DNA from: Thalassobius sp047123305
Lineage (GTDB): Bacteria; Pseudomonadota; Alphaproteobacteria; Rhodobacterales; Rhodobacteraceae
Reading direction: 5' to 3'
DNA length: 64,000 nt
NCBI RefSeq assembly: GCF_047123305.1
Contig: NZ_CP138918.1
Location: 806,001 to 870,000, forward strand
Shown in pieces: positions 8,295 to 17,265 of the stretch (position 1 is its first letter; each line of letters opens with the position of its first letter). The notes under the pieces were generated by a model. That model ran no database searches. It was not told where the DNA came from and saw nothing but the letters and a program-made list of their open reading frames with translations. Made by a program: the position numbers and the translations under genes.

Positions 8295-9014
8295 ATGACC
8301 CTGTCGCAAATCGCCCACCTGTTTGACTGGCTGGATCTGGCCGCGCTTGGCCTGCTGTTCGCCGCTTGGATGCTGATAGGCTGGATGATCCAGCACCCGC
8401 CCAAAAATCGGCCCTCCGTCTCTGTCTTGATGGCGGACTATCGGCGCGAATGGATGCGGCAGATGGTGACACGGCAACCGCGGATTTTTGACGCGCAAAC
8501 GCTGTCGACTCTGCGGCAGGGCACCTCCTTTTTTGCTTCTGCCGCAATGTTGGCCATCGGGGCCGCACTGGCCGCGATTGGCAATGCAGAACAGCTGGTG
8601 GGCGTCGCCAAAGACCTGTCGATCAGCACCGATCCCAAGTTTGTTTTCGAGGCAAAGCTGCTGGTGGTGTTGTTTTTCCTGACCAATGCTTTCCTGAAAT
8701 TTGTCTGGTCGCACCGTCTGTTTGGCTACTGCGCGGTGCTGATGGGCGCGGTGCCCAATGAGGTGGACGATCCCGTGTCCGTGCCCCGCGCCATGAAAGC
8801 GGCCGAGATCAACATCACCGGGGCGCGCAGCTACAATCAGGGCCTGCGTTCAATCTATTTTGCCCTCGCCAGCACCGTCTGGATGATCGGGCCGATTGGG
8901 CTGCTGATTGCCACCTGCATCACCTTCGGCGTGTTGTGGCGGCGCGATTTTGCCTCCCGCTCGCGCGAGGCGCTGATGGCCATGACCGATGGTCTGGGCC
9001 ACACGCCTTCGTGA
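8295..9014 (+). CDS. DUF599 family membrane protein
   Basis: 239 aa. The N-terminal segment SQIAHLFDWLDLAALGLLFA and the loop YRREWMRQMVTRQPRIFDAQ are typical of DUF599 proteins. Further helices lie near residues 75-95, 115-140 and 190-215, giving about four membrane spans. It is probably cotranscribed with the CopD/HemJ-like gene just upstream. Function unknown. Confidence 0.8.
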   Translation: MTLSQIAHLFDWLDLAALGLLFAAWMLIGWMIQHPPKNRPSVSVLMADYRREWMRQMVTRQPRIFDAQTLSTLRQGTSFFASAAMLAIGAALAAIGNAEQLVGVAKDLSISTDPKFVFEAKLLVVLFFLTNAFLKFVWSHRLFGYCAVLMGAVPNEVDDPVSVPRAMKAAEINITGARSYNQGLRSIYFALASTVWMIGPIGLLIATCITFGVLWRRDFASRSREALMAMTDGLGHTPS

Positions 9015-9038
9015 CCGCTGTTTGATCCGCACGCTGCT

Positions 9039-9425
9039 ATGATGCCCCGCATGACACGACACTTCCTCCCTTTCCTTGGTGCCATTGCCGCTGTGATGCT
9101 GGGCACGGCCGTTGCCTTTGCGGATCCGCCTGAAATTGTAAACGTCAGCGCCGAACGTTCCGGCATGGGCTGGCGCATCGATGTGACCCTGCGCCACGGC
9201 GATACCGGCTGGGACCATTATGCTGACGGCTGGGAGATTTTGGACGCCAATGGCAAACGTCTGGGCCTGCGCAAGCTGATGCACCCTCATGTGGAGGAAC
9301 AGCCCTTCACCCGCTCTTTGCGTTCCGTGATGGTGCCGGATGGCACCAGCGTCGTCTATATCCGCGCCCGTTGTTCCTCTGACGGCTGGCATTCAGAGAA
9401 AGTTGCAGTGCAGCTGGGCTATTAG
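9039..9425 (+). CDS. Small exported hypothetical protein
   Basis: 128 aa with a clear signal peptide (LPFLGAIAAVMLGTAVAFA) and a mature part of about 100 residues rich in beta-forming segments (WRIDVTLRHGDTGWDHYADG). It contains a single cysteine. I recognise no named domain; similar short periplasmic proteins are common in this group. The start could be 9039, 9042 or 9051; no strong ribosome binding site separates them. It follows DUF599 by 24 bases and converges with the gene ending at 9447. Confidence 0.7.
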   Translation: MMPRMTRHFLPFLGAIAAVMLGTAVAFADPPEIVNVSAERSGMGWRIDVTLRHGDTGWDHYADGWEILDANGKRLGLRKLMHPHVEEQPFTRSLRSVMVPDGTSVVYIRARCSSDGWHSEKVAVQLGY

Positions 9426-9446
9426 CCCCAAAGGACTAGGCCCACG

Positions 9447-11495
9447 TTAGCGTCGCCCCTCACGCAGCCATGCGGCCAGCATCAGGCCCAAAACAGCCAA
9501 CATCACCAACCAGGGTGGCAACAGCGGCAGCCGTGTGACGGCCGTGGTTTCTGCCGCATTGCGCGGGGTGATCCCCAGCCACCCCCGCCCCGAGGCCGGA
9601 CGACCAGCACGTACATCACGAATGTCCGGCGTGCCATCGACCATCGGCCAGACACCCCCACGCATCTGCGCAATCACCGGCGTCAGGGGATTGGCAGAGG
9701 CAATTGTCTGTTCAAACTCGCGCGGGGCAGCAGGGCCAAGACCTATCACGGCCTCCACCTCGCCCTCGCGCAGACGGTAGAGCCCAATTTCCGGCCCCTG
9801 ATAAATCGCCTCCAAGGCACCTGGAGCGGTTTGTTCCAACTCTAGAGTCACCTCTTCGCCTGACGGGGTGACAACCGTCAACGGCCCAACCTCTTCACCC
9901 AAGGTGCGGCGCAGGATACGCATTTCCTGACCAACCGCGGAGGCGGTGAGGGTCTCCTCCTCCAGCTCGGGTTCTTTCATCATCCAATGCGCCAGTCGCC
10001 GCAGCAGTTCGGCCTGCGGTCCGCCGCCTTCAAAACCGCGATCCCACAGCCAGGCCTGATCCGAAGCCAGCAACGCAATCCGCCCGTCGCCCACCCGATC
10101 AAGGATAAGCAGCGGGGCCTCCTCCACCCCCGACATCACCACATCACCGCTTTCCGATGTCAGCTCCACCTGCCGCAACCAACGGCCCCAATCCGGACCA
10201 TCGGGCGCTTGCAGCCCCGCGGTGACCGGATGCCGTTGTCCCAAATCTGTAACCGCAGGTGGGTAGCCTTCGTCAATGACCCGCGCGGTGGGGCGGCCCG
10301 GCAGGATGGTGCCCAAAGGCGAGCGATAGAGCGAGTCTGCGCTGGCAAAGTCAGGCCCCGCAGCCACCAGCACCGCCCCCCCATCGGCCACGTAGCGCCG
10401 CACGTTTTCCAGATAGATCGACGGCAGGATGCCGCGCCGTTTGTAGCGGTCAAAGATAATCAGATCGAAGTCATCGATCTTCTCCAGAAATAGCTCGCGC
10501 GTTGGGAAGGCGATCAGGGACAGCTCAGCCACGGGCACGCCGTCTTGTTTTTCAGGGGGGCGCAGAATGGTAAAATGCACCAGATCCACGGAGCTGTCGG
10601 ACTTCAACAGATTGCGCCAGGTGCGGCCGCCGGGATGAGGTTCGCCGCTGACCAGCAACACCCGCAGCCGATCACGCACGCCGTTGATCTGCACAATCGC
10701 GGCATTGTTTCGGTTGGTCAGTTCCCCCGCCGCTTCAGGCACCGCAAATTGGATCACATTGCGCCCGCCGTGTTGCAGGGTGATCGGCAGCTCAAAGGTC
10801 TCCCCCAAAGGCACCGCAGCCACAAAAGGCTCGTCCCCATCGATGGACAGAGACAGCTCAACCAAACCGCCGATAGTTGGCGGATTGCCCTGATCCTCGA
10901 CCCGCAGCGACAGCACCACAGGTTCGCCGAGTATTGCAAAAGCCGGGGCATGTTCGACAATCAAGCGCCGGTCCCAATCGCTGGGCTGGCCGCTCTGGAT
11001 CAGATGCATGGGGGCTGGCAGGTCCGGCAACCGGTCCAGATCATGCACCCGCCCGTCACTAAGGGCAAAAACACCGGCGATACGGGCGCTCGGCTCTTCG
11101 GCAAGGGCGTCATTGAGGGCGCTCAACAGCAAGGTGCCGCTGTTGTCGGAGCCGTCTTTCACCTCAATCCGGCGCACCTCGGTGTTGGGGCGCGCCATCA
11201 ACGTGGCCTCCAACGTTTCCGCCGCTGCGGCCGTTTGGGCGGGACGGTCGCTCAATCCTTGACTGGAAGACTGATCCACCAGCATCAGCACAATATCCGA
11301 CAGCGCCGCCCGTTGTTCCTGCCTGAGGGAAGGGCCAGCAAGGGCTGCGATGACAACAAGCCCCGCCAGCATTCGCAGCGCCCAACCGGACAACCCGCGC
11401 CAATAGGCCAGCACAGCCGCCAGCAGAACCACAAGGCCAAGTGCCGCGAGCATCGCTAAGGGCAAAAGAGGGTCAAAGGTGATCTCAGAACTCAT
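9447..11495 (-). CDS. Membrane-anchored VWA/glutamine-amidotransferase-like protein of the MoxR cluster
   Basis: 682 aa. Two N-terminal hydrophobic helices (about 10-30 and 38-55) are followed by a VWA-like segment with DQSSS at residues 74-78, which keeps the DxSxS metal-site pattern. The middle region (LIIFDRYKRRG, VRRYVADGGAVLVAAGPDF) resembles the class-I amidotransferase-like fold found in Bat-type proteins, without a recognisable catalytic Cys. A last helix lies near residues 660-677. Its start overlaps the DUF4159 gene by 4 bases, so it is the last gene of the moxR/DUF58/DUF4159 operon. Role unknown; probably a large periplasm-facing partner of the ATPase. Confidence 0.8.
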   Translation of the reverse strand: MSSEITFDPLLPLAMLAALGLVVLLAAVLAYWRGLSGWALRMLAGLVVIAALAGPSLRQEQRAALSDIVLMLVDQSSSQGLSDRPAQTAAAAETLEATLMARPNTEVRRIEVKDGSDNSGTLLLSALNDALAEEPSARIAGVFALSDGRVHDLDRLPDLPAPMHLIQSGQPSDWDRRLIVEHAPAFAILGEPVVLSLRVEDQGNPPTIGGLVELSLSIDGDEPFVAAVPLGETFELPITLQHGGRNVIQFAVPEAAGELTNRNNAAIVQINGVRDRLRVLLVSGEPHPGGRTWRNLLKSDSSVDLVHFTILRPPEKQDGVPVAELSLIAFPTRELFLEKIDDFDLIIFDRYKRRGILPSIYLENVRRYVADGGAVLVAAGPDFASADSLYRSPLGTILPGRPTARVIDEGYPPAVTDLGQRHPVTAGLQAPDGPDWGRWLRQVELTSESGDVVMSGVEEAPLLILDRVGDGRIALLASDQAWLWDRGFEGGGPQAELLRRLAHWMMKEPELEEETLTASAVGQEMRILRRTLGEEVGPLTVVTPSGEEVTLELEQTAPGALEAIYQGPEIGLYRLREGEVEAVIGLGPAAPREFEQTIASANPLTPVIAQMRGGVWPMVDGTPDIRDVRAGRPASGRGWLGITPRNAAETTAVTRLPLLPPWLVMLAVLGLMLAAWLREGRR

Positions 11496-14245
11496 TGGCC
11501 CAACCTGTCCAGCAGCGCAGGCACATGGACCTGATCCGATTTATAATTGCCCGTCAGCACATGCATGATCAGGTTGACGCCAAAGCGGTACGCCAGCTCG
11601 CGTTGACGTTCGCCGGAAAAGCCGCGTCCGATTGGCACCAGCACATTGCCCCGGGTGTCCATCGCCCAGGCCGCCGCCCAATCATTGCCTCCAATCACCA
11701 CCGGCGTTACCCCATCGTTGAGGTTTCGAAACGGCATGCCCTCCACCCGTTCAGCGTCAGCAGGTGCCGCTTCTACCCAGATATCACGCCCGGTGTGGCG
11801 GCCCGGAAAGTCCTGCAACAGGTAGAAGGTGCGGGTCAGCACGTGATCCACCGGCAGCGGCTCCAATGCGGGAATGTCCAGCGGCTCGGCCAGACGCCGC
11901 AGCTTGCGCCCGTTGGGGCTGGAAGTGCCAAACCCCGCCATGTCGGCATCACGGGTGTCAAACAGGATCATACCGCCAGAACGCAGGTAACGGTTCAGCC
12001 GCGCATAGGCCTCTACCGTCGGGATCGGCTGATCCTCGGTGATGGGCCAGTAAAGAAAGGGGAACAGCGCCAGTTCATCCCGTTCCAGATCCACACCGGT
12101 GGGGGCAGCAGGCTCTACCGAGGTGCGGAAGAACAGTGTTTCACTGAGCCCTCGAAGGCCCGCTTCGGAAAGACTGTCAACAGTGGCATTGCCGGTGCGC
12201 ACATAGGCCAGTGAAAGTTCCGCCGTCGCGCGTAAGGCAAAGGCATCGTCGGCGCGACTTTGCTGCGGAAACGCCAATGGCAACACCAGCAGAACCAGCA
12301 TGGCTAGGCGCAGGTTCAGCCGACCGGACAGCGCAAGGGCTGCAATCACATCCAGCAGCAACAACACCAGTGCAAACCCCAAAAGATACCCAGCCAGCGG
12401 CATCGGCTCGGCCCGTTCCAGTCCTTCGACCTGCACCGAAGCCGGCCATTCCGCCGCCATCAGAACATCGCTTTCCTGCATCACGTTGCGGGCCAGACTG
12501 CGGGTTGGTCCCTGATACAGCCCCGGATGCAGCTGCGGCCCCAGCGGGGCGGCCACCAGATCTTCGCCTGCGACACCCGGCAGGTTGCCTGCGTCGCGCA
12601 CCCGGCCAAACCCGTCCAGCACCTTCTGCGGCTGCCAGATTGTGCCGGCCAGATCCGCCGCATCCGGCTGGCCGTTGACCGAAGACACCGCCAGCCGGTC
12701 CAGCATCCGCACAAACAGCCCTGACAAAGGCAGCGAGGACCATTCGGCATTGGCTGAGACATGCACCAGCACCACCTGTCCCTGCCCCAACTGTTTGCGG
12801 GTCACCAAAGGGGTGCCATCACTCAGCTCCGCAATCACCCGCTCTGACAGGCTGGGATCAGGCTGCGCCATGACCTGTGCGGATATGGCCACCTCTTCGG
12901 GCACAGGCAGGCCATAAAACGGGCTGCTGTCTTTGAACGGGGCAAGGGTTTTCGGCTGGCCCCAGCTCATGGCACCACCTACGGTGCGCCCGCCAGAGCG
13001 CAACCGGACCGGCATCAGTGGATGTTCTTCGCTGCGGGAGATGTCACTGGCCGCCAGCCGGGGACCGGCAAAGCGCAGCAACAGACCGCCCGCCTCTACC
13101 CATGTGATCAGCTCGGATTCTTCACTCGGTGTCATCTCGGCGACATCGGCAAGGATGATGACGTCTGGATTGGCAGGAATCACATCTTCGATCGCGCCAT
13201 CCAGCAGATCCGCAGAAGGCGCCAGCGCCTGATGCAGATAGTGCAGTGGCGACAGCAGCTCGAGGCCTTCACGGTCCTCACGCCCGGTGATCAGCGCCAC
13301 CTCTCGCCGGCGCAGGCTGTCGTCGCTTTGCACCACGGTTCCGGCGCTGCGGGTGGATTGCAGATCAAACCGGCTGACCCGCGCGCGCAGTTCGGCAGGC
13401 AGCGACAGGCGCACCTCAGCGGTCTCTTCATCGGCTGCAAAGCGCAGCGGAACCGTGGCCAAGACCCGTTCAATCCCTGCCGGATCGCGCCCATGTGCGC
13501 GCACCAGGTGTTCTGCAGACAACCCCAACCGGCTGCGTATGGACGAAATCACAATCTCTCCGTCGTCAAACTGGGGCGGGAAGAGCGCAAGGGCGGCAGC
13601 GCCACTTTCGAACACGGTAACTTGCCCCTTGGCTTCAAGCGCGACCAAGACATCCGCCTGCCCGTCATAGGACAGGCCATCTGAAAACCAAAGGGTTTCA
13701 ACCGCCTCCAGCGCATCAATAATGGCGCGGCTGCGGGACAGAGTTTCAGCGTTCGGTGCCCAGGGGTGAGGGACCACACCCTCCAATTGTGTTTTCAACA
13801 CATCTGCGGGCTGGAACAGCAACGGGCGCGGATCACTCAGCGACAACAGCGCTGCGGTGCGGCCCTGACGCCCTGCCTCGGCCAACAGTTGTTCGGCCAG
13901 TTCCATCCGGCGCGGCCATTCTCCCGCACCGGCCCAGCTGGCATCCAGCACTATCAGCACCGGACCTTCCTCGGACCGTTCCACCGGATCGGGGTTGAGC
14001 ACGGGACCGGCAAGCCCGACAATCACCGCCGCCGCGGCCAGCATCCTCAAGAGGATCAGCCACCACGGCGTTTTGTCCGTCACCGTGTCATCGTCACTGA
14101 GCCCCAATAGCAGGATCACACCGGGAAAACGCCGCCGGATCGGTGCGGGTGGCACGGCGCGCAGCAGGAACCACAGGACCGGCAGCACCGCCAGGGCCCA
14201 AAGCAACCACGGTGTGGCAAAGCCGATTTGCGCCAATGCTCCCAT
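11492..14245 (-). CDS. BatA-like N-terminal / DUF4159 C-terminal membrane protein
   Basis: 917 aa from ATG at 14245, whose A is also the last base of the upstream stop (TGATG); the frame extends to 14347 but that part lies inside DUF58. The first 80 residues (FATPWLLWALAVLPVLWFLL, then a second helix) match the BatA N-terminal membrane domain. A VWA-like segment follows, with LDASWAG where a MIDAS would be, so the metal site looks degraded. Helices near 640-690 precede a C-terminal DUF4159 domain (about 700-905; ELALFPFLYWPITEDQPIP, YLRSGGMILFDTRD). It links membrane, VWA and DUF4159 modules in one chain. Confidence 0.85.
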   Translation of the reverse strand: MGALAQIGFATPWLLWALAVLPVLWFLLRAVPPAPIRRRFPGVILLLGLSDDDTVTDKTPWWLILLRMLAAAAVIVGLAGPVLNPDPVERSEEGPVLIVLDASWAGAGEWPRRMELAEQLLAEAGRQGRTAALLSLSDPRPLLFQPADVLKTQLEGVVPHPWAPNAETLSRSRAIIDALEAVETLWFSDGLSYDGQADVLVALEAKGQVTVFESGAAALALFPPQFDDGEIVISSIRSRLGLSAEHLVRAHGRDPAGIERVLATVPLRFAADEETAEVRLSLPAELRARVSRFDLQSTRSAGTVVQSDDSLRRREVALITGREDREGLELLSPLHYLHQALAPSADLLDGAIEDVIPANPDVIILADVAEMTPSEESELITWVEAGGLLLRFAGPRLAASDISRSEEHPLMPVRLRSGGRTVGGAMSWGQPKTLAPFKDSSPFYGLPVPEEVAISAQVMAQPDPSLSERVIAELSDGTPLVTRKQLGQGQVVLVHVSANAEWSSLPLSGLFVRMLDRLAVSSVNGQPDAADLAGTIWQPQKVLDGFGRVRDAGNLPGVAGEDLVAAPLGPQLHPGLYQGPTRSLARNVMQESDVLMAAEWPASVQVEGLERAEPMPLAGYLLGFALVLLLLDVIAALALSGRLNLRLAMLVLLVLPLAFPQQSRADDAFALRATAELSLAYVRTGNATVDSLSEAGLRGLSETLFFRTSVEPAAPTGVDLERDELALFPFLYWPITEDQPIPTVEAYARLNRYLRSGGMILFDTRDADMAGFGTSSPNGRKLRRLAEPLDIPALEPLPVDHVLTRTFYLLQDFPGRHTGRDIWVEAAPADAERVEGMPFRNLNDGVTPVVIGGNDWAAAWAMDTRGNVLVPIGRGFSGERQRELAYRFGVNLIMHVLTGNYKSDQVHVPALLDRLGQ

Positions 14246-15120
14246 CAACCGGTCCCCCGATTGATGGCCTGCCACAGCCAGAGCAGCGCGGCTTGTGCCG
14301 TTTCGTTGCTGTGGTGCAAATGATATTGCCAGCCCGTTGCGCGGCACAGTTGAGCCAGTTCATCTTTGCGGGTGGCGAGCCGGGTCAGGTAACGGTCCCG
14401 CAATTCCCCTGCCTTCAAGGTTTCATGCGACAGCGTGCCGCCCATGCTTTCAAATATCGTGCGGCCCTGAAAAGGGAACGCTTCTTCACTGGGGTCCAGC
14501 ACCTGTAACAGCACGCCGCGCACGCCACGATCCGCTGCTTTGGTCATGGCCTGCTTCAGTGGGGTTAGGTCGCCCATGAAATCCGACACAAACAGCGCCC
14601 GCGCTTGAGGCAGCATCGCTTTGGCTTCGGGAACGCCATAATCTTCTGCCGCATCGGTGCTGAAAAACTCGGCCAGCCGCAGGATCTGATTGTTGCCGCG
14701 TCTGGGCGGCAACAGCGTGCCGGTCAAACCAACACGTTCGCCGCCGCGGATCATCAAGATGGCCGCCGCCAAAGCAATCAGGCGGGCGCGGTCGGCCTTT
14801 TGTGGTAAATCCTTGCCAGAAGTAAAACGCATCGAGGCCGATTGATCGACCCACAGCATCACACTTTGCGCAATCTGCCATTCCCGTTCCCGCACAAACT
14901 GCGCATCCCCGCGCGCCGAGCGGCGCCAGTCAATCATGCGGCGGCTGTCACCGGCCTGCACCGGACGGTATTGCCAGAAATCATCGCCCAAGCCCGCCCG
15001 TCGGCGGCCGTGTTCCCCCAGAAGCACCGTACCGGCCAGCTGTTCTGCCCGCGCCAGCAATGGCGGCAACGTGGCCGCCTGTTCTTCAGCCCGAGCCCGG
15101 AGGGTGAGTGAAGGTGTCAC
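14245..15120 (-). CDS. DUF58 domain protein (VWA-like partner of MoxR ATPase)
   Basis: 291 aa. It carries the DUF58 signature stretch FWQYRPVQAGDSRRMIDWRR near residues 49-68 and a VWA MIDAS-type DQSAS at 92-96 (VMLWVDQSASMRF). No membrane helix is obvious, so it is probably cytoplasmic or peripheral. It overlaps moxR by 4 bases upstream and the DUF4159 gene by 1 base downstream, so translation is likely coupled. DUF58 proteins regularly accompany MoxR ATPases. Confidence 0.92.
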   Translation of the reverse strand: MTPSLTLRARAEEQAATLPPLLARAEQLAGTVLLGEHGRRRAGLGDDFWQYRPVQAGDSRRMIDWRRSARGDAQFVREREWQIAQSVMLWVDQSASMRFTSGKDLPQKADRARLIALAAAILMIRGGERVGLTGTLLPPRRGNNQILRLAEFFSTDAAEDYGVPEAKAMLPQARALFVSDFMGDLTPLKQAMTKAADRGVRGVLLQVLDPSEEAFPFQGRTIFESMGGTLSHETLKAGELRDRYLTRLATRKDELAQLCRATGWQYHLHHSNETAQAALLWLWQAINRGTG

Positions 15121-16124
15121 GCAGCCACCTCAACGCGGGTGGTGCGCTGGACGGTGGTGGCAATCAGATCGGCCAGACTGTCGCCCCGCGCTCGGGCGGC
15201 AAAGTTCAGCGCCATCCTGTGGCTGAGCACCGGCAGCGCCATCGCAGCCACATCCTCGACCGAGGGGGCAAGCCGCCCCTGCAACATCGCCCGCGCCCGC
15301 ACCGTCATCATTAGGGCCTGCGCCGCGCGTGGACCCGGCCCCCAAGCCACGGTTTCACGCACCCGCGCGTCTGCCGTGTCATCTTCGGGGCGGAAGGCAC
15401 GGACCAGATCCAGAATCGCCTCTACCACGCTGTCGCCCACCGGCATCTGCCGCAGCAGAGCCTGCGCGCGGATCAACTCAGCAGCGGTAAAGACCTCATG
15501 CGCCGTGTCCTCTTCCAGACCGGTGGTGGCCATCAAAATGTCGCGTTCGGTCGCGCGGTCGGGGTAATGTACGTCGATCTGCACCAGAAACCGGTCCAGC
15601 TGCGCCTCTGGTAAGGGATAGGTGCCTTCCTGTTCAATCGGGTTCTGCGTTGCCAATACGTGGAAGGGTGGGTCCAAGGGCCGGTCTGCCCCCGCAACGG
15701 TGACATGCCGTTCCTGCATCGCCTGCAACAGTGCGGATTGGGTCCGCGGCGAGGCGCGGTTGATCTCATCCGCCATCAAAAGCTGACAGAATATCGGCCC
15801 CGGCACGAATCGGAACGACCGTTTGCCATCGCTGTCGGTGTCCAGCACCTCCGATCCCAGAATGTCCGCAGGCATCAGGTCCGGGGTGAACTGGATGCGG
15901 TTGCCGTTGAGGCCCATCACCGTGCTGAGCGTGTCCACCAACCGCGTTTTGCCCAAACCTGGCAGACCTATCAGCAGCGCATGACCGCCACACAGCAAGG
16001 CCGAAAGCGTCAGGTCGACAACCTGTTCCTGTCCGATGAAGCGACGGGTGATGGATTGCTTGGCCTCTGCCAGCTTTGCCTCTACCGCTTCGATTTCGAC
16101 CACCAGGTCGGCTGCATCACTCAT
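15117..16124 (-). CDS. MoxR-family AAA+ ATPase
   Basis: 335 aa. Walker A GLPGLGKT at residues 53-60, Walker B region LLMADEINRA with DE at 119-120, and the sensor region VLATQNPIEQEGTYPLPEAQ are all intact. ATG at 16124 is chosen over the in-frame TTG at 16130 because AGAGGAG is correctly spaced for the ATG. MoxR proteins are chaperone-like AAA+ ATPases acting on VWA-domain partners; here the partners are the three genes directly downstream. It is the first gene of the four-gene operon, divergent from the DUF1285 gene. Confidence 0.94.
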   Translation of the reverse strand: MSDAADLVVEIEAVEAKLAEAKQSITRRFIGQEQVVDLTLSALLCGGHALLIGLPGLGKTRLVDTLSTVMGLNGNRIQFTPDLMPADILGSEVLDTDSDGKRSFRFVPGPIFCQLLMADEINRASPRTQSALLQAMQERHVTVAGADRPLDPPFHVLATQNPIEQEGTYPLPEAQLDRFLVQIDVHYPDRATERDILMATTGLEEDTAHEVFTAAELIRAQALLRQMPVGDSVVEAILDLVRAFRPEDDTADARVRETVAWGPGPRAAQALMMTVRARAMLQGRLAPSVEDVAAMALPVLSHRMALNFAARARGDSLADLIATTVQRTTRVEVAA

Positions 16125-16180
16125 GGTCAAACACTCCTCTCGGCACTATCTTTGATTTAACTCTATCGCGGCAAAATCAA

Positions 16181-16783
16181 ATGGCAAAAGCAATGAGCGA
16201 ACAAATGCGTGTGATCCCTTCGGCAGATGGCATCGCCAAAGCGGCAAAAGCGGCCAGCAAAGGCAAGGGTCTGCCCCCTGTGCACCTGTGGAATCCCGAT
16301 TTCTGCGGTGATCTGGATATGCGGATTGCACGAGACGGCACCTGGTTCTACCTCGGCACCCCGATTGGGCGGCCTGAATTGGTGCGGCTGTTTTCCACCA
16401 TTCTGCGCAAGGATGGCGACAAGTACTTCTTGGTGACGCCGGTGGAAAAGGTCGGCATCACGGTGGATGATGCGCCTTTTGTGGCAGTAGACTTCACCGT
16501 CTCAGGCGAAGGCCGTGATCAAACACTGACTTTTGCCACCAATCTGGGCGACGAAACCACCGCCAGTGCTGAGATGCCGATCCGCGTGATCCGCGATCCC
16601 GAAACGGGCGAACCCTCGCCCTATGTTCTGGTCCGTGCCAATCTGGAAGCGCTAATTGACCGCAAAAGTTTCTATCGACTGGTGGATATTGGCAGCCATG
16701 AACCCCACGAAGGTGAGGATTGGTTTGGCCTTTGGTCCTCGGGGCAATTCTTCCCAATCATCCCCTCGGCAGAATTGGGCTAG
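16181..16783 (+). CDS. DUF1285 family protein
   Basis: 200 aa cytoplasmic-looking protein. The core LPPVHLWNPDFCGDLDMRI near residue 30, followed by RDGTWFYLGTPIGRPELVRL and a long beta-rich region, is characteristic of DUF1285. The start is uncertain (ATG at 16181, 16193 or 16205; none has a good Shine-Dalgarno). It is divergent from moxR with a 56-base gap; DUF1285 genes often sit beside MoxR clusters in alphaproteobacteria. Function unknown. Confidence 0.85.
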   Translation: MAKAMSEQMRVIPSADGIAKAAKAASKGKGLPPVHLWNPDFCGDLDMRIARDGTWFYLGTPIGRPELVRLFSTILRKDGDKYFLVTPVEKVGITVDDAPFVAVDFTVSGEGRDQTLTFATNLGDETTASAEMPIRVIRDPETGEPSPYVLVRANLEALIDRKSFYRLVDIGSHEPHEGEDWFGLWSSGQFFPIIPSAELG

Positions 16784-16816
16784 CCCCCTTGAAATTTTCC
16801 GACCAGACCTGACATG

Positions 16817-16840
16817 CTCCTGACAGTATGCTGTCAGGAG
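16817..16840. promoter_or_regulatory. Operator-like palindrome upstream of the VOC-YafY operon
   Basis: CTCCTGACAG (16817-16826), TATG, CTGTCAGGAG (16831-16840): a perfect 10-base dyad, 45 bases before the VOC start. Since the second gene of the operon encodes a WYL/HTH regulator, this is the obvious candidate for its autoregulatory site. Confidence 0.65.
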
Positions 16841-16884
16841 GGCTGTGTCATAGAGCCTCCATCATTCATGAAGGAGCGATTGAT

Positions 16885-17265
16885 ATGACTGCATCCGATA
16901 CCCCCCGCCAGATCCTAGTCTGGGCCGAGATCCCCGTCAGCGACATGGAAAAAGCGATGGCCTTTTATGCCAAGGTTTTCGACTATGAGATGACTTTGGA
17001 CACCAGCGGCCCGAATCCGATTTCCTTTTTCAACAACGACATGAACGGCACCGGCGGCCACCTCTACCCCGGCAAACCCGCTGCCGAAGGCCAAGGCCCA
17101 ACCGTGCATTTGCAAATTCCTGACACGCTGGAAGACGCCACCAAACGGGTGACCGAGGCCGGCGGCACCCTGATCGGCGGCCCTGTGCCGCTGCCGGTGG
17201 GCCGGTTCCACTATGCGCAGGATCTGGATGGCAACTCCATCGGCCTGTTTGAGGTCACTGCCTGA
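16885..17265 (+). CDS. VOC (glyoxalase/bleomycin-resistance) family protein
   Basis: 126 aa from ATG at 16885, with AAGGAG at 16871-16876. One glyoxalase-type beta-alpha-beta-beta-beta pair: VWAEIPVSDMEKAMAFYAKV opens the domain and FHYAQDLDGNSIGLFEV closes it with a conserved metal-site Glu region. Its stop overlaps the start of the YafY-like regulator (TGATG). Such VOC proteins are typical targets of WYL regulators. Substrate unknown. Confidence 0.88.
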   Translation: MTASDTPRQILVWAEIPVSDMEKAMAFYAKVFDYEMTLDTSGPNPISFFNNDMNGTGGHLYPGKPAAEGQGPTVHLQIPDTLEDATKRVTEAGGTLIGGPVPLPVGRFHYAQDLDGNSIGLFEVTA

